Shown here piece after piece: positions 36,099 to 46,533 of a DNA stretch of 64,000 nt. Both the position numbers and the translations under genes were made by a program. How positions within the stretch are numbered: position 1 is the stretch's first letter; the number at the start of each line of letters is the position of its first letter. The notes under the pieces were generated by a model. That model made no database searches, was not told the DNA's origin, and was given only the letters and a program-made list of their open reading frames with translations. This DNA comes from Brachypterus glaber. Taxonomy: Eukaryota; Arthropoda; Insecta; Coleoptera; Kateretidae. Location of the stretch: contig OY294044.1 in the NCBI GenBank assembly GCA_958510825.1, forward strand, positions 71,808,095 to 71,872,094, in the 5' to 3' direction.

Positions 36099-36340
36099 CG
36101 AAAAGTTAATTTTGATTTCCTAGGTTTATTACCCTCGGGCCGGAGGCCCTCGGCTTTTAAAAACCTTACCAATCGAAAAATTTAACTTTTTGCCCTTGTA
36201 TTAATACAAGGACAAACACTTTTTTTGTAGGTATTATTATTATTATTAAAAAATTTAATTTTTCGACTGAGTAGGTTTTTAGAAGCCGAGGGCCTCCGGC
36301 CCGAGGGTAATAAACCTACGAAATCAAAATTAACTTTTCG
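36099..36340. repeat. ~240-bp palindrome with GC-rich arms
   Basis: Arms cgaaaagttaattttgattt and its complement at the right edge; each arm carries ccctcgggccggaggccctc, which is itself palindromic. The loop contains ttgtattaatacaa and an (att)n run. Fold-back MITE-like, non-coding. Confidence 0.85.
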
Positions 36341-37114
36341 AGCATCAATTTAATCCAAGTTTAAAGCTAAAGCATCGTTGGTGCAAGTGGCCCTAAGGAG
36401 TAAACGTATTTGGAATCGTCTAAATGTGTTTTAATAAGTTTTAATAAGACATTTTTTATAGAATTGGTATTTCCCCGGAAATGCGTCCATTGACCAAATT
36501 TTGCCACTTGACAGATTTATTTTAAGCATGGCGATGCTTCTTGCGGAACAGTGAAGATTACCGACACAGAAAATGGACGTTTCACCATCAGGTGATGCCA
36601 GATCCGGCCCTTTATGCCGGGTAGAGATTAATTATCGGGGACCCTGCCGCAAACCCTCACCTCCCAATTTCGAAGCCCCTTTTCTTAAGACTGAAACTTA
36701 TATCGACGGACGATTATCGTGAATGAAATACAACAACCGAGTATAACTTTATAATGTCCTATTAAAAATTTATAATATTTTTTAATGAGGTTAACTTACT
36801 TCCTTTTTAAAAGTCAGGCGGCTATTAAATGACTTTTTCTAACTAAAATAATACTTTCCTCTATAAAAAAAAATATATGAGTCATGCACATTTTTAAGGG
36901 GGTGAGGATTGAAAAAAATCTTACTATGTCTTATAATGGGGCAGGGCCATCCAGAGGTTTAGGAAATAATTACTAAAATTCCTAAAAAATGTCTTACATA
37001 ATTTTGAGCTATGAACGGTTTTAATTAAAAAATAACTATAATTATTTATTATTTTATTCTAAAATATAATAACTTAATGAAATGTTTAATAATAGACGCT
37101 GCTCAAGCTTAATG
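36341..37114. other. Intergenic DNA, no gene seen
   Basis: A GC-richer stretch at 36470-36680 (around gatgccagatccggcccttt) has no open frame I can recognise and no repeat partner in the window. Confidence 0.4.
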
Positions 37115-37352
37115 CATAGGGAACGTTCAAGTATTACGCAAAATGTATAAAAATTCATACACTTCAAACCTCGATTCTCCCGTTATTCAAGGCTGTAGAC
37201 ATTTCATATTTTGGCTACCCCCCTAACACACCCCCTATTAGGGGGGTAGCCAAAATATGAAATCTCTATAATCTATAATAACGCGAGAACCAGGGTATAA
37301 AGTTATGAATTTTGGTACAATTTGCGTTACGTAATACTTGAACGTTCCCATG
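37115..37352. repeat. 238-bp fold-back element
   Basis: Arms gggaacgttcaagtattacg and cgtaatacttgaacgttccc; inner pairing ttcatattttggctaccccc against its complement around a short (tagggggg) centre. The 61-codon minus frame across it is an artefact of the arms. Confidence 0.85.
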
Positions 37353-37671
37353 TTCCTAAAAGAAAAAAACAAATTCCTTAAGGAATATTTAACCAGTTTA
37401 GATGTTAATTTCAATAAATCCATAGAAAACAGAGATCAATTTTTTTTTGTATTTTTAATGTTTAAAACTAAAAATAAACTGGGCACCTATATTCATATTT
37501 ACTGATAAAACTAAAATAAAATAATTTTAAGCAGTTTTTTATCATTTTTATTCCAGTTTTTTTATTCGCTTAATCAGAATTTTATACCTTCCACCTTTAT
37601 TACAGAACTTTAAAACTTTCTGTTTTGTTTTTAAGAAAATTACTAAATAGCCTATATAATATACAAGCGAC
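37353..37671. other. AT-rich DNA, no gene seen
   Basis: Nothing recognised. Confidence 0.4.
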
Positions 37672-37812
37672 TAATTGCAGCTGTCCGTGCCGGAGTTTTT
37701 TTCGAGTTTTTGTTGTTTGGTGTTTTTTTTTTAATGAGGGGGCCTTGGTTTACGTTAACGTTGGTTTGGCGTCTGTTTGGTGATTTTTTTTTTGTAAACC
37801 AAGGCCCCCTCA
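37672..37812. repeat. Family 2 repeat with hairpin
   Basis: Inverted counterpart of 11462-11595 (taattgcagctgtccgtgcc, tgttgtttggtgtttttttt, acgttaacgttggtttggcg). Here gagggggccttggtttac and gtaaaccaaggccccctc form an 18-bp-stem hairpin around the acgttaacgt core. Confidence 0.7.
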
Positions 37813-38120
37813 TATATAGATATAATATAGGTTGTATGATTTCAAACCCTGACCCAGTTTTTAAGTAAAACTTGATCTATTAATTTTAACAGTTAAATGA
37901 AAGGTTGTATTTTACTAGTAAAATTCTAGCCTTAAAGAACTATTACCGTCTAGTAGGCCAAAAACAAGCACATTTTTAAGATTTATTTGTCATCTCCTTT
38001 ATTAAATATACTTACAAAACTTTTTTCAAAACATTTCATTCTTTGAGAACACATTTTTTTTTATTTTGATTTTTTTTTTTTATTTTTAGAGGAGGAGTGC
38101 TCCAAAAATACTTGTCCCAT
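37813..38120. other. AT-rich DNA, no gene seen
   Basis: Nothing recognised. Confidence 0.35.
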
Positions 38121-38394
38121 TGCGGACAGTTAATCTCAGGATTGATAAGTGTGAAATAAAAAATTCAAAAAGTTTCTTGAAGAGGAAGGTTTCGGACAGG
38201 GTAATTTAATATTTAAAAATCGATAAAAAAAAATGGTGGATGTTTGAAAAAAGTGTGAAAAAAGGACCTTTTTTCATAGTTTTTTCCTTGCCATTTTTTT
38301 TTTCGCCAAATTGTGGTAAATTACCCAGCAGGGCATGTTGATAAACAAACCGCGCTAAGATTTATTGAGCCAATCCGGACATTAACTGTCCGCA
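38121..38394. repeat. 274-bp fold-back element
   Basis: Left arm tgcggacagttaatctcagg, right arm (reverse complement) tgcggacagttaatgtccgg; pairing extends weakly inward. No coding capacity. Confidence 0.65.
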
Positions 38395-38711
38395 GTTTGA
38401 AAAAACTTCATTTCGAGAAAACTGCGTTCAAAGTTTTTACACCTGCTTGGAGCCAAGACGCACGCGCTCACTAAAAGTTGTTATATACCGTTATAACTCT
38501 CGAATTTCTCAAAAATATTTTAGGAGGCTATTTTTGAAGGTCTAAGGAGTTGAAAAATGTAAAAAAAACGATTTTTTGAATATTTTAGACAGTAATACTA
38601 CCTTAAAGGCTGGTTTATCTATAACTATAATTGAATTAACCAACTAATTAGCAATTTGATCGTTAAATGACACATAAATCTGCAATTTTATTGATTAAAT
38701 CCTTAATTTGG
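38395..38711. other. AT-rich DNA, no gene seen
   Basis: Nothing recognised. Confidence 0.35.
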
Positions 38712-39003
38712 TGAATAGAATAAGAATAGAATAGAATAATTTATTAACCAATTTTGATAAGTACATTTGGCAGGCCAGATTAAAATATATGTATGTAACC
38801 CTGACTGCAAGAAAAAAAATCAAAACTAAAAAACTTGCAATCAGGGTTTTGTAAAACAATAAAAAGGCAAAAAAAATAAATAAATAGAGATAAAATAAAA
38901 TAAATAAATATAATCTTAAATATTACACATTTAAAAAAAAAACATTAAATAAATAAATACCTAGTACTAAATTTAAAATAAATAAATAAATTGCTATAAA
39001 AAA

Positions 39004-39141
39004 TTACAGATTGAAATTACAGTTTGGAAATTCATTTATGTCGTAAATACAATTTGTAATCAAAATATTTTTAATTTTTTGCTTGAAAATATTAAAGTTT
39101 GAAATTAATCTTAAATCAAGAGGCAAGGCGAACAGCTTGCT
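39004..39141 (-). pseudogene. LINE ORF2 C-terminus, downstream piece
   Basis: Reads SKLFALPLDLRLISNFNIFK, then QKIKNILITNCIYDINEF and ends NFNL at a TAA. It fits directly behind the YN that ends the 41258-41541 piece (family pattern: LYN.LP..L, then FK..LK.YL...Y....F). The frame becomes closed upstream of 39141 because the neighbouring DNA belongs to the inserted plus-strand element. Confidence 0.85.
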
Positions 39142-41132
39142 GATCTATACGGTAACAATACTAACGAATTTATGACTAAAATACTTCTTCCTTCGTCTAT
39201 TCATTGCAGCAATATTAGATGTAATGACTACTCTCATAGAGAGGAAATAGCGAAATTTTACTCTGATATAATATCGAACCTTAAATGTGCAATAGCAGCT
39301 ACTTTTAAAACGAAGAGTATAAAGAGGCGTAATCCGGTACCTGGCTGGTCTGAAGAGGTTTCTAATGTATACCGGTCTGCGCATATTGCATTTTTGGAGT
39401 GGGTTGCTGCTGGACGTCCTCCTGATGGTCCAATTAATGAGGAGCGGCGTGTCCTTAAGTCTATATTTAAGACTACGCTCAGAAATACCAGAAATCGTGA
39501 GGAACAGCTAGCCAATGCATTGGCTACCAAATTCCGTAACAAAGACTTTGTTTCATTCTGGAAATCTACCTCGTCTATGGCTGTGAAAAAGTCTACGATA
39601 GCCACTACTATAGATGGGTCTCAGGAGAAAGGACATAGCCCAGCTCTGGGGTACCAACTTTGAAAATTCTGGCAATATATATCCCTCTAATAATGTACCT
39701 GATGAATTTAATCTACTCGCTGATGAGTGTCCTATAATATCTGCTCTGGAAGTTGGAAATGCAATCAAATCCCTTAAGCGTAGCAAATCTGCTGGCTGGG
39801 ATGGAATTTGCCCTGAACACCTGATATATTCTGGTAAAAGAGTCTCCGTTCTTCTTAGCATTTGTTTTACAACAATGTTACGTCATGGTTTTATATCGAA
39901 CGACCTAACTAAAACCATATTTGTACCTGTTCTTAAGAATAAGACTGGAGACGTGTCTGCATCGTCCAACTATAGGCCTATTGCTCTTTCTACGGCTATG
40001 TCTAAAGTTCTTGAAATCATAATGCTTAATGTGCTCAGCCCCTTCCTCTCCACGGAACCTAACCAGTTTGGTTTTAAGAAGCATTTAGGAACCTCCGAAG
40101 CTGTTTTTGTACTCAAGGAAACTATTAGATACTATGTCAACCTGAAAACTCCTGTATATACTCTATTCCTTGACCTCAGTATGGCTTTCGACCGAGTACA
40201 TCATCCAACCCTCATGAAGATTCTTAAGGAGCGAGGAGCGCCTTCTCTCTGGTTGCGGCTTTTGTCGCATTGGAACAATAACGTAGTCGGAGTTGCCAGA
40301 TGGGGTTCCAGTTTATCTCCACCGTTCTATATCAGAAATGGTGTGAGTCAGGGTAGCCTTCTTTCACCTGATGTATTTAATGCCTACATCGACAGTCTTC
40401 ACCTTCGTCTAAAACTCTCCGGTGTTGGGTGCTATATCAATGGAGTGCTAATTAACTGCCTTAGCTATGCGGATGATATGGTTCTGCTGTGCCCTTCCCT
40501 TGAGGGACTGTATAAACTCATTAGGATATGTGAAGATTTCGCTGTAGAGCACCACCTTGTATATAATGTCAACAAAACCTGTGCCATGGTGTTCAGACCT
40601 TCTAATTATAAAGACTTAGTGGTGCCCCCGATCAAACTTAACGGTAGTCTTATAAAGTATAGTGTCGCAATTCAAATACTTAGGGCATATTCTAACCTGT
40701 GATCTCTCCGATAATCTCGACATTCAGAGACAGTACAAAGCCCTCTGCGTCCGTGCTAATATGTTAACCCGTCGTTTCTCCAAGTGTAACTCTGACATTA
40801 AAAAACTGTTATTTCAAACATATTGCTCAGGGATCTACATGTCGGAACTTTGGTGTAATTATACCCTGGGATGGTGGAATAATCTGCGCGTGTGCTATAA
40901 TAATGCGTTTAGACTCTTAAATAACGTACCGAGATTTTCTAGTGCTAGTGAAATGTTTGCTACGGCTCGTGTTAATGACTTCCTAGCTATTCGTAGATTT
41001 CGGGCTTTTGGGTTCCGCGATCGGCTGTATAAATCTTCCAACCTCTTTATTGTGGCTCTGCTAAGGAGTGACATTCTATGGCGTTCCAATCTATGGCATA
41101 CCTGGAGTAGAGTTTTAATGAGGGGACGGTAG
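39142..41132 (+). pseudogene. CR1-group LINE ORF2 reverse transcriptase, 5'-truncated, two frameshifts
   Basis: RT plus C-terminal domain of a second, different LINE. Frame 1 runs 39142 to about 39625 (pre-RT region, KKSTIATTIDGSQEK), frame 2 about 39620-40665, frame 3 40662-41132. Frame 2 holds the RT: SAGWDGICPEHL (~39790), SNYRPIALSTAMSKV (~39965), FLDLSMAFDRVHHP (~40167), NGVSQGSLLSPDVFNAYID (~40338) and the active-site YADD (~40467-40478). Frame 3 continues with VSQFKYLGHIL and a post-RT domain (NAFRLLNNVPRFSSASEMFA). One-base indels near 39625 and 40662 break the frame; each join is clear because motifs continue across it. No endonuclease domain remains. The YADD-containing, VNG...LSYADDM style suggests a CR1-group clade such as Daphne or Crack, but I cannot fix it. 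Confidence 0.9.
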
Positions 41133-41257
41133 CTCTTTTGAACTTTTGTATATTGGCTAATTATTAATTTTCTTGTAGATATTTTGTATGTTATGTATTT
41201 TTTGTATATGGCCCTCTGGGCTGGAATAAAGGATTATTATTATTATTATTATTATTA
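41133..41257 (+). mobile_element. 3' UTR and (ATT)n tail of the plus-strand LINE
   Basis: After the stop comes a short T-rich 3' UTR ending ctgggctggaataaaggatt and about eight ATT units. The simple-repeat tail abuts the interrupted minus-strand LINE exactly, marking the 3' junction of the insertion. No clear target-site duplication was found at the 5' junction near 39142. Confidence 0.85.
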
Positions 41258-41541
41258 TAAAAAGTGATACAACGATACAGTGGTGAATTCTTAAATTTCT
41301 CGGACTTGTGAGTTGGTATCCTCAATAGCTCACCATGCCTAGTGTCATGTTTATATATTTGTGAATTAGTCTCAAACAGTGAGATATTTTGCTTTGTAAA
41401 TAAAATACATTTAAAAATAAAAACAGACGGCACAGTTAAAATATTATAGTTTTTGAAAATTTCTTTACAAGGTTCTCTGTAGCCAAGGCCAAAAATTAGT
41501 CGCAGTAACCTTTTTTGTGATATATGTAAATGGAACCACAA
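41258..41541 (-). pseudogene. LINE ORF2 post-RT domain, upstream piece
   Basis: The minus translation contains SQKRLLRLIFGLGYREPCKE, ILTVPSVFIFKCILF, DTRHGELLRIPTHKSEKF and NSPLYRCITFYN. This order (QKR.LRLIFG, RE.C...F, H..NTRH....L..P.H, SPLY..I..YN) is the well-conserved C-terminal domain downstream of RT in Jockey/CR1-group LINEs. Its normal next segment, beginning with a short leucine-rich stretch, is missing here and is found at 39004-39141. Asparagines after the Tyr come from the (ATT)n tail of the inserted LINE, not from this gene. Confidence 0.85.
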
Positions 41542-41813
41542 AACAATATAAAATTGGGAAATTATATGCTATGTTTAACTGAGGCATGGACGGGTTGTCT
41601 TACCCATTTAGTTACGTAAACCAACTGTTTTTGGAACAGCGAATTGTGGTTATTGCGAATGGACGAAGGTCGATTAATTTTGGTCAGTTATTGGACTGGC
41701 TGTTGAAATGCGCTATCATTTTTAAATACCAAATTACTAATTGAAGACTGTAGGTTCTAAAGGTTCTGTGTGCCAGAATTAGATATTTTGAGTTATACGT
41801 GCACACTGATAAA

Positions 41814-42055
41814 ACAGTTTATTTGTGTCAACAAAATATTTGGTTGGATATGGCCAATTTAGTTATTTGGTTGTGACAAATAAATTTTATTTCTGTCAAA
41901 TAAACTATTTTGTTCTCATTAATAAATCATTTTTAAATTAAAATATTTGTTTGAGTGAACTAAATATTTATTTGACTTAAAAAACAAAACAAAATTTGTT
42001 ACTCACAACCAAATAATTTAATTGGCCATATCCAAATAAATACTTTTTATCAGTG
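41814..42055. mobile_element. ~240-bp MITE (cactgataaaa ends), second copy
   Basis: Ends cactgataaaacagtttatt and, reverse-complemented, cactgataaaaagtatttat. Internal blocks tatggccaattta, ggttgtgacaaataaa and aaccaaataattta match the nested MITE at 16317-16554 in the opposite orientation. Arms pair over most of the length. Confidence 0.85.
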
Positions 42056-42575
42056 CATAAAGGGTACTAGTATCATGCGCAATTATATTACAAAGGTTTT
42101 ATCGATTTCATTTTTTTGGCAAATAGACCGTTTAGAACTTACACACTTCAGTTATAAAAGTTAATTTAATTTTTTAATTTTTATACAGAAATATTCCAAC
42201 GCTGTAGGTTATACCTATAAATTTAATTAATATTAAGTTTATAAAAAATACATCTATGTACCTATAGGTATTTCAAATTTAACCTTTTTCGATATAATTA
42301 AAATTGTAAAAAATTAAAAAATTAAAAATGGCTCGTTAAGTAACACAGAGACACGAATTTGCCTTGAAAATTTTCCATCAGACACAGTTTTTAAGATAGA
42401 GTGCACAGTGGTTTTCCTTATATTACCATTTGTTTGTCTATAAATAAGTAAAGTCCTTTTATAATATATTATTGCATTATTATTGCATTATTGACAATTA
42501 TAATTGTCAATAATGTCAATAACGCAATTAACATAAAAATCTAACTGAATTTTATCTGCAATCTAACTCAAAAAT
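42056..42575. other. AT-rich DNA, no gene seen
   Basis: Contains a small perfect palindrome attgacaattataattgtcaat-type hairpin at about 42490-42512; nothing else. Confidence 0.4.
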
Positions 42576-43168
42576 CAGAACTCGCGTACAGAAATTTGAG
42601 GGTATTTTAAAAACCCTCTGGAAAATATGAAAAAAAAATCAAAAAAAATCCATCTTCAATACTAATTAAAAAGGAAGCTATTTAATCTGACCAATCCTGT
42701 TGCTGATGTTAAATAACCAACAAATTAGTTTTTCCCTACTTATTAGTAGTACCATAGTTGCATTTTAATTGTTGACGCTGGCATTGTTAGAGACTTTTAA
42801 CTTAAAAATCTTTTTAGGTTATTATATTTTGACAAAACCGACAGAGGCTATCAAATATTTTATTTTTATAGGGTCACTCCATCCGGCGGTGGAAGTAAAC
42901 ATCATTTTGATATTTTTTTATGACATTAATAAATATTTATGTCATATTAATCACCATGTCAACCTACAGAATATATACCTGCAATAATTAAATTTGCTTC
43001 CATAGCTACAAATTCAACTTTTAAAGGATATTTAACATCAGCAACAGTATTGGTCCACTTAAAGCGTTCTTATTTTTGAATCGAACGAAGATGGATTTTT
43101 TTTGACATTTTTTTCATATTTTCCTGAGGGTTTTTAATATACCCTTAAATTTCTGTAAGCGAGTTCTG
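42576..43168. repeat. ~590-bp fold-back element
   Basis: Arms start cagaactcgcgtacagaaat and, from the right, cagaactcgcttacagaaat; pairing continues (agggtattttaaaaaccctc, ggaaaatatgaaaaaa, aaaatccatctt) and, more weakly, through gttgctgatgttaaata and tatttaacatcagcaac to the centre. The 72-codon frame at 42769-42987 lies in the loop and shows no domain. Confidence 0.8.
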
Positions 43169-43990
43169 GAACAGGCTGTAGAACAGAACTGGGGTGGCAA
43201 AATTTCTAAAAGAATAAAATAAACCCACGTAGTAGGTTTTGTTTAGTATGCCGGCTAAATTCTTTACCAACAGTGTAAAAGGCAAAAGTCTTATAATTAT
43301 AAGAAACATCGCACGAGGTTAATTGAGCCTTCCGCCCAGTGGGTGGCGACCACTCAAACATGAAAAAAAGAATAAACCTTTGAGACCAAAAGATGCATTA
43401 ATTTCGTATTTTACATGCCCGTTTGAAAATGTAATGCTTGCCTCTTAGGCCCTTTCCACAGCATTGCCTTTAATTTGCGGCCTTTCCCCCTGGATCATTT
43501 AAATTCATTATTTTACGTGAAAACAGTTAGCTCGGTTTCTACTGTTAATTACAGTGTAGAAAAGGGCGCAAAGCATATGAAATTATAAGTGAAAAATTGT
43601 TAAGAATTTTTTGCGCGTTATAGAAAGATTTAAATAATTTTTATGATTCTCATTAGCTTTCTTGTACATTTCCTTAATAACTTGGTTTAAAATTTTAAGG
43701 GGCGATTCTACATCAAATAATATAAAACATACATCAAAAAAAATTGGTGGTAATTTTCCACTTATGTTTTGAAAGTAATTAACCCATACAATGTATGGAA
43801 TATTTTGTTTGTTTTCAGCTATTAACAGGACATTTAGTCCCAGAGCATCTGGCGAGATGGAAAGTCACGTCTTTTTTCACCTCACCCCCAAGAACCCGGA
43901 TGTCGTTTGGTTTGGATCATACCATTTGATGTGTGTAAATAAATTTTGTTTAATTTTAAATAAATTTACAAGAAGGCATGGCTTAGTTAT
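43169..43990. other. Intergenic DNA, no gene seen
   Basis: The 71-codon frame at 43791-44006 runs into the following SINE and has no recognisable domain. Confidence 0.4.
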
Positions 43991-44265
43991 GGGAGACATG
44001 ACTTAGTTGGCTGGCGAGTCGACATGTCAAGCCCGCTAGCGTTCGATACTTAATGGTGCTGACTTGCCTTTTTCAGTTAATTATTAATAGAAATTTGGCG
44101 AAGGCGATAAGTAAAATTGACACTCCCTATAAACTGGTTCGAAAGTCAGTATAAGCATGTGGTTTCCTCTATTACTAGCCCACACAAGTCCTGGACTTAG
44201 GGGATGCCTTATTAAGTAGAATAGTACGAGGTTAAACAAACAAACAACAGCTAACAAACAAAACA
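43991..44265 (+). mobile_element. tRNA-derived SINE, plus copy
   Basis: A decayed tRNA-like head begins gggagacatgacttagttgg (compare the better-preserved head at 44639-44709), followed by a body (cagttaattattaatagaaa, ttcgaaagtcagtataag, cacaagtcctggacttaggg) and a tail gttaaacaaacaaacaac. The body is nearly identical in order to the minus-strand copy. Transcription would be by RNA polymerase III from the head; mobilisation by a partner LINE is inferred from the class. Confidence 0.8.
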
Positions 44266-44449
44266 CTCCTAACATTATTTTACTATATTCTAATACAATG
44301 TAAAAATTGTAAAGCGCTGTAAATTTATTTAAAATTACACAAAATTACAACAGTAATTAAAATTACATAGATTTACATTGATTTACACATTTTATTGGTA
44401 TGGTTATGGCTATGGTATTTTACAGAAAATAAATATCGGTTCATGGTAT

Positions 44450-44709
44450 ATGTTTGTTTGTTTAACCTCATACTATTCTACTTAATTAAGCATCCCCTAA
44501 GTCCAGGACTTGTGTGGGCTAGTAGTAGAGGGAACCACCGGCTTATACTGACTTTCGAACCAGTTTCTAGGGAGTGTCCGTTTCACTTATCGCCTTCGAC
44601 AAATTTCAATTATTAATTAACTGAAAAAAGCAAATCGGCGCCAGTGAGAATCGAACTCACGATAGTAGACTTGCTATGCATATGCGCTAGCCACTACGCT
44701 ATGCCTCCC
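44450..44709 (-). mobile_element. tRNA-derived SINE, minus copy
   Basis: Same body as the plus copy, read on the minus strand from the head at 44709 to the tail (taaacaaacaaaca) at 44450. The two copies lie tail to tail about 185 bases apart, so the pair forms a long inverted repeat. The 63- and 73-codon frames over the bodies match each other only because the SINEs match. Confidence 0.85.
44639..44709 (-). ncRNA. tRNA-like SINE head with A and B boxes
   Basis: On the minus strand the head has an A box tagcgtagtgg and a B box gagttcgattctc, correctly ordered and spaced for an internal pol III promoter. The 5' and 3' ends (gggaggc and ggcgcc) do not pair as an acceptor stem, and the sequence runs straight into the SINE body, so this is a SINE promoter rather than a functional tRNA gene. 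Confidence 0.75.
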
Positions 44710-44884
44710 ATATACATATTGCTTCTATGGATTTAAAAATCTGTTTATGCCAACCATCGTAATTTTTTACAGTAGATTTGAACGCGGTATATGGTAATAG
44801 TTTTTTCTGAAAAATTATCTTTAGTTGTTTCCGAAAATATTCTAATCCATTTTTACCCTAAATTTCAAATTATTTTATCTTGTT
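44710..44884. other. Short spacer
   Basis: No feature seen. Confidence 0.3.
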
Positions 44885-45440
44885 TAATTATTATATTATT
44901 CACAGCGCCGGTACTAGAATAATATTATACGGTAGTTTCTAATTTTCAAAAAAATTCAAAAATCGTCCTAGAAAAAAAATTCTTGAATATAAATTTATTT
45001 CATGAAAAAATAAGCACATTTTTTGAAATGTCCGTCTGTCTGTCCGTCTGTCCGATGTCACGATTTTTGGGAACACAATAACTCAAGAACGAATAATCCA
45101 ATCGACTTTATTTTTTAAGAAAACTCAAGCTCTACGAGGGGAAGATCCCCCTATATTTTTGAAAGTAATCCTTCCAAAAACAAAAAAAGTTATGGGGGTT
45201 TGAATCAAAAAAAGCTGAAAGAAATTTCCGATTGAAGTAACTTTTTTAGGAAAAATGACTTTTATTATAAGGATCAATTCTACCAATTTTTAATGTAGTC
45301 TCCTCAACAACAAAAAAAAATATGGTTGTTAAACTTTTCTTGAAAATAAAAAATAAACTATCAATAAAAATATTTTTTCGCAAAAAGGAAATAAAAAATT
45401 TTTTTTTTATTTTTTTAATTTTTCATGTATTTTTGGGAAA
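44885..45440 (+). repeat. Dispersed repeat family 4, copy 2
   Basis: Inverted relative of 27190-27820. Begins attcacagcgccggtactag, then aaaaatcgtcctag, gtccgtctgtctgtccgtct, caataactcaagaacgaata and ctacgaggggaagatccccc. The ccgtctgt simple-repeat stretch is expanded here compared with copy 1 and has a look-alike near 9060. Non-coding. Confidence 0.75.
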
Positions 45441-46533
45441 ATGCAATATATCATTTACCTACTATGAATAATATGTATAATTGAATGCGTATAATTACAT
45501 TTCTTCACGGCTTGTTATTATTTTGTCAAACCTCTTTTTTAAACATTCTAATTCACATTAAGTCACGTTTCTTTCCTCATCAGTCCTCAATTTTAAAACT
45601 GCATAATACATTAATTATAATTATTTTAATTGATTTTCTTATAATAAAATTATTATTAGTTCTCATCTTTTTAAATAATCTCATAATCTAACTCCCATAA
45701 AACAAAAATAAAAGTTTTAACTACCTTTCCATAAAAAACTTTTGTAATCATTTGATTAAAACTTTAAATTGCCCTTTTATCCTGGCATAGATGAAACCTG
45801 GGGTATCCGCATGTTTTCTTTCCCCTATAGAAGTCAATAAGCTAAAAAAAGCCTCGTATTTATTTCTCTGACACATTTTTTTATTAATTTTTCATGAGAA
45901 AAATTACTTTATACAGACGTCTATAGGTCAAATCATTTAAAGTGATTTAAAAAAATACGGTTTTACCCCATTCTTGACCCCCGGGAGTCAAATTATATGG
46001 GGCTCACTATAATTTGATGAAAATGGTATAAAAATTACTTTTGCTAATATTATTACATAGGTTTCTACCAGATGATTTTAAATTGCTACATTCCTTTAAA
46101 GGAATTGATTTAAAATAAAAAATATGAAATAAAAATCCTAAAAATATATGTCCAAAAACGACTCGTAAGGGAAAAACGCTCTTTCAAAAGTGGCTTCAAA
46201 AATTTAATAACTCAAGAATATTTTATTCTATCTAAGAATCATTCTGTGTAGTTTTTAAGAAAATAATTTCGAAAATATACGGAAAAAGTTTCACAATAGA
46301 TAATATTTGAAAATATAATGCCTAATAATAAATAAGTTACTATAAAAATTACGGTTTTCTCATAAAAAACCCTTGATAGTTCATAAATGCTGACTGTTTT
46401 TTTTTTCTGCAGAGAGGATTGAAAGGTAGCGAATAACGTTCCAATCTCTTTTGTTCATTACCAATCTCATTTGGCTTAGCTATTTTACTATGTTTATCAA
46501 CAAATGATTATATACTATACAGACTGTATAATA
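45441..46533. other. AT-rich DNA, no gene seen
   Basis: The 68-codon frame at 45485-45691 is Ile/Leu/Phe-rich low complexity. No repeat partner noticed. Confidence 0.4.

Larger units (their letters stand above)
38712..41541 (-). mobile_element. Minus-strand LINE, 3' part, split by another LINE
   Basis: Two minus-strand pieces belong together. The upstream piece (about 41258-41541) encodes the post-RT domain and stops at a Tyr-Asn; the downstream piece (39004-39141) begins Ser-Lys-Leu-Phe and carries on the same domain to a stop at 39004-39006. A 3' UTR follows (38740-39003) and the element ends in an (AATAG)-like simple repeat (38712-38737, as read on plus). The plus-strand LINE at 39142-41257 sits between them. 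The element is 5'-truncated near 41541. Confidence 0.85.

Noticed and set aside
44639..44709. Functional tRNA gene
   Set aside because: The A and B boxes are good but the acceptor ends do not pair and the sequence continues into a repeated SINE body.
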